A DNA stretch of 7,115 bases, taken from positions 1 to 7,115 of the forward strand of contig CABROF010000114.1 in NCBI GenBank assembly GCA_902472555.1, read 5' to 3'. Positions 5,140 through 7,115 of the stretch are shown here, in pieces. Position numbers and translations under genes: made by a program. Position 1 is the stretch's first letter. Every line of letters begins with the position of its first letter. Source of the DNA: UMGS1851 sp900555605 (GTDB lineage Bacteria > Bacillota > Clostridia > UBA1212 > UBA1255). The notes beneath the pieces were generated by a model. It saw only the letters and a list, made by a program, of their open reading frames with translations, was not told the DNA's origin and searched no databases.

Positions 5140-5958
5140 ATGGTTGGGATGAGTATTGCGGCTGGAAAATATAAAAAGGTGCTGATGAAGCAATTACGGG
5201 AGCATCTGTTTTTAACGGATGACGAGGGCGGGGAATGGATCTGCTGTCATTTTGGCGCCACGCCGGGGGAGACACAGGATTTCTGCCGGGTCCTCGCGGA
5301 TTTTTTATGGTCGGCACATATGACGGATTACGCAGTCAGCCGTGTAAAGGCTTTTGTCAGAAATAAAAGTCTGTTTGAAATGGATATTCCCTATGATATC
5401 CGTCAGGTTGCGGACAAGGCTGTGCGGTTTGTCCGGGGCTGTGCGGATTTTGAAGAAGGAAGTGCTGCGGGAAAAAACGGTGTGATACAGACAAGGCTGG
5501 CCGCCTTCTGCAAAGGTTCTCATGTTTTAGTGCTTCGCGGCTTTACTGCATTTCAGCTGCGGGACCTGCTCGGTGAAATCGATACGGCTGCTGAGCTTTA
5601 TTTGAAGGATATGGTATGTGAACAGGAGTATCACGCTTTTATTGAACTGCTGCAAAGCTTTGTGGCGCTGCAGGAGCCTGCCCTTGAGGAAGTCCATTTT
5701 GTTGCGGATGCCGCGGGCTGCCACCATATCCTGGACGCCGACGGCACAGATATTACTTATCATTATATACATGATTTTGTAGATCAGACCGGCTGCGGGG
5801 AATTAACGGATGTGGAGGACAGCGATGATCTGGTGATCACCTCGCTTGTGACCATGGCGCCCCATAAAATTTTTCTGCATAATGAAAAGCTGAGCGGAAA
5901 TCCGCAGCTGATCGAAACCATAAAAAGTATTTTTGCAGGCCGCGTGATTATGGAATGA
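5140..5958 (+). CDS. ytxC: Sporulation protein of the YtxC family
   Basis: Resembles the YtxC-like proteins found across spore-forming Bacillota; the biochemical role is unknown. With the ATG at 5140 it has 272 residues, close to the B. subtilis protein. An N-terminal alpha-helical half (about 40-80) precedes a central helical region (LRGFTAFQLRDLLGEID, 132-148; EQEYHAFIELLQSF, 161-174). The C-terminal block runs EEVHFVADAAGCHHILDADGTDI (183-205) and VITSLVTMAPHKIFLHN to TIKSIFAGRV near the end, the most family-like part. It lacks an obvious signal peptide. Start choice: GGAGGG at 5123-5128, 11 bases before the ATG, favours 5140. A TTG at 5113 behind GGTGAGG is an alternative, adding nine residues. 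The gene begins 34 bp after the DUF6873-like gene (7 bp with the TTG) and is probably co-transcribed with it. No clear terminator follows. Confidence 0.85.
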   Translation: MVGMSIAAGKYKKVLMKQLREHLFLTDDEGGEWICCHFGATPGETQDFCRVLADFLWSAHMTDYAVSRVKAFVRNKSLFEMDIPYDIRQVADKAVRFVRGCADFEEGSAAGKNGVIQTRLAAFCKGSHVLVLRGFTAFQLRDLLGEIDTAAELYLKDMVCEQEYHAFIELLQSFVALQEPALEEVHFVADAAGCHHILDADGTDITYHYIHDFVDQTGCGELTDVEDSDDLVITSLVTMAPHKIFLHNEKLSGNPQLIETIKSIFAGRVIME

Positions 5959-6012
5959 ACTTTTGCAGGGTATGATATGGACTTTTTGAATAGTATTTGT
6001 CTTTCCTCGGAA

Positions 6013-6018
6013 TATAAT
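6013..6018 (+). promoter_or_regulatory. Possible -10 box for the last gene
   Basis: A perfect TATAAT lies 72 bp before the ATG at 6091. The only reasonable -35 (TTGAAT, 5986-5991) is 21 bp away, too far for a normal sigma-A promoter, and there is no TG extension. Either an activator is needed, another sigma factor is used, or the match is chance. Confidence 0.3.
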
Positions 6019-6038
6019 GAAGTTTAGTAAGTGCTTCG

Positions 6039-6061
6039 CGTGAGAAAGATACTTTTTCACG
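6039..6061 (+). promoter_or_regulatory. Hairpin in the leader of the last gene
   Basis: CGTGAGAAAG (6039-6048) and CTTTTTCACG (6052-6061) form a 10-bp stem with one G-T wobble and an ATA loop, followed by TAAAAATTTTT. It lies between the possible -10 box and the GGAGG of the next gene. It may terminate ytxC transcripts weakly or stabilise the following mRNA; the A run before the T tract makes efficient termination doubtful. Confidence 0.45.
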
Positions 6062-6090
6062 TAAAAATTTTTGAAAGGATGGAGGATACC

Positions 6091-7115
6091 ATGAAAAAAA
6101 GTGTATTGTTATGTTTTCTGACAGTATTTTTGCTTTCGTTCGTTTTGGGAGTTTCTTCTGCGGAGGAGCCTTCGGAAATGGAGATTTTGGATCAAGCAGA
6201 TTTTGCTTCGATGGACGTCGGCTCCGTTTCGGATACAGATTTTGCTGCGGAATGGAGTTACCTGCATCCAGCGGGTGACGCCCCCGCGGTATGCGAAGAA
6301 GGAGAAAACCGTTTTTTGCGGCTGAATGGGTACTCCCAGATTATATCGCCTTATGTCATGTACGATGGAGAGGCGTATCTCTTTCAGATTAAGATCCGCC
6401 TGACAAGCAGCTTCGAGCGTGTAGGCTTCTTTGTGCGTGCAGCAGAACCGGCGCTTCGCGAAAATCCCTTCCATTCAGAATATTCTGCTTCCAATCCCAT
6501 CAAAATGCATATTCATTTTTTTGAGTCGGACTGGTATCTGGATGCGATGAAAAAAGGCGCCTCTTATATGGGCGGCAGCGGAATCGGGATTTTTCCAGGT
6601 GAAAATTCTGTAAAAATTGCAATAAAGACTTATATTCCGGACGCACTTAAAATGGGTGTTGCGTATCACGAATTTACGTACCCCGCAGGCATGGATCCCA
6701 AAACCTTTTTACAGTATACGGTAAAAGATAACGGCAACGATCAGGTAGAAATCTATCTGGGAGATACGATGCTGGCCGCACTGCGCTTTTCAGACAGTGA
6801 TCTGTATGAGGATGACAGCGAGGACCTCAGCGAATACTATCAAACGGTGGTCATGACAGACGAAAACGGCAGCGTACTGGAGCTGTTCGACTCCGAGGAT
6901 CGGAAGCTTGAAGCAGTGGACAATGCCCGGATCGCCAGCAGCATGTTCTATACGGCTGTTGCCTGCCGGGCCAGTACGGTTGATATTGATGATCTGCTCA
7001 TTTCTGTTCCGAAAAAGACTGCCGCGGAAACGCCCGGCGCCCAGACGCCCGAAGCAGCGCAGACGCAGAGTCCCGGGGAGCAGCCGGGAAAAACCGCAGA
7101 GGCCAAAACCGCGGC
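6091..7115 (+). CDS. Secreted or surface protein with signal peptide, probable beta-sandwich domain and Pro/Ala-rich linker (partial)
   Basis: The frame is open from the ATG at 6091 to the window edge (341 codons, no stop). GGAGG at 6081-6085 supports the start. Residues 1-24 are a classic signal peptide (KK, hydrophobic core, VSSA before EE), so the product is exported. Residues about 45-305 look like one extracellular beta-rich domain. Alternating strands, the stretch TVKDNGNDQVEIYLGD (about 209-224) and the ending ASTVDIDDLLISV recall LamG or concanavalin-like sandwiches with a low-similarity ligand-binding role. I see no glycosidase motif and cannot name a family. From about residue 307 a Thr/Pro/Ala/Gln/Glu linker begins (TPGAQTPEAAQTQSPGEQPG), as before a wall or membrane anchor. 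The missing end may be an anchor like the one at bases 1-266. It is monocistronic as far as visible, with its own leader. Confidence 0.85.
   Translation, partial: MKKSVLLCFLTVFLLSFVLGVSSAEEPSEMEILDQADFASMDVGSVSDTDFAAEWSYLHPAGDAPAVCEEGENRFLRLNGYSQIISPYVMYDGEAYLFQIKIRLTSSFERVGFFVRAAEPALRENPFHSEYSASNPIKMHIHFFESDWYLDAMKKGASYMGGSGIGIFPGENSVKIAIKTYIPDALKMGVAYHEFTYPAGMDPKTFLQYTVKDNGNDQVEIYLGDTMLAALRFSDSDLYEDDSEDLSEYYQTVVMTDENGSVLELFDSEDRKLEAVDNARIASSMFYTAVACRASTVDIDDLLISVPKKTAAETPGAQTPEAAQTQSPGEQPGKTAEAKTA

Noticed and set aside
6017..6043. Eight-codon leader peptide (MKFSKCFA) ending in the hairpin before the last gene
   Set aside because: It overlaps the possible -10 box, so it would not be transcribed from it, and has no ribosome binding site.
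5803..6060. An 85-residue - strand frame over the end of ytxC and the following gap
   Set aside because: Mostly antisense to ytxC, with no start signals; the gap looks regulatory for the + strand gene.
1..7115. The window as a circular molecule joining the right-edge gene to the left-edge gene
   Set aside because: The reading frames do not match across such a join, and there is no terminal overlap.

Overview
The window looks like chromosomal DNA from an endospore-forming member of the Bacillota, most likely class Clostridia. The evidence is an alpha/beta-type small acid-soluble spore protein, a YtxC-type sporulation protein, an EndoA-type MazF directly behind alanine racemase, strong AGGAGG-type ribosome binding sites, and promoters resembling those of sigma-A, sigma-E and sigma-G. 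I see no rRNA, tRNA, CRISPR array, insertion sequence or phage gene.

Left part (1-3168, all + strand). The window opens in the 3' end of a gene for a surface protein with a C-terminal membrane anchor. It overlaps nnrD (NAD(P)H-hydrate dehydratase), which overlaps alr (alanine racemase), so these three are probably one translationally coupled unit. After a 163-bp gap comes a mazE-mazF type II toxin-antitoxin pair with its own consensus sigma-A promoter. The 18-bp spacer of that promoter contains a perfect inverted repeat that could be an operator.

Middle part (3197-4224, all - strand) is a small sporulation island. Read right to left it holds a two-helix DUF378 membrane protein, an alpha/beta SASP, a terminator-like hairpin, and an unrecognised 86-residue cysteine-rich protein with an N-terminal hydrophobic segment. 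The first two have sigma-G-like promoters with the same 17-bp spacing. The last has a promoter with a perfect sigma-E -35 box, a 14-bp spacer and a CATACA -10 core. The inferred picture is two forespore genes beside one mother-cell gene, each with its own promoter.

Right part (4371-7115, all + strand). A DUF6873-like protein (guanidine-modifying-enzyme-like fold, function unknown) is followed by ytxC, probably as an operon transcribed divergently from the DUF378 gene. The last gene runs off the window. It encodes a signal peptide, a probable beta-sandwich ectodomain and the beginning of a Pro/Ala/Thr/Gln-rich linker. Its architecture is what one would expect upstream of the anchor seen at the left edge, so the two edge genes may be paralogues.

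The least described content is the sporulation island: the cysteine-rich protein with its sigma-E-like promoter, and the DUF6873 gene paired with ytxC. All promoter, operator and hairpin calls were made by eye.
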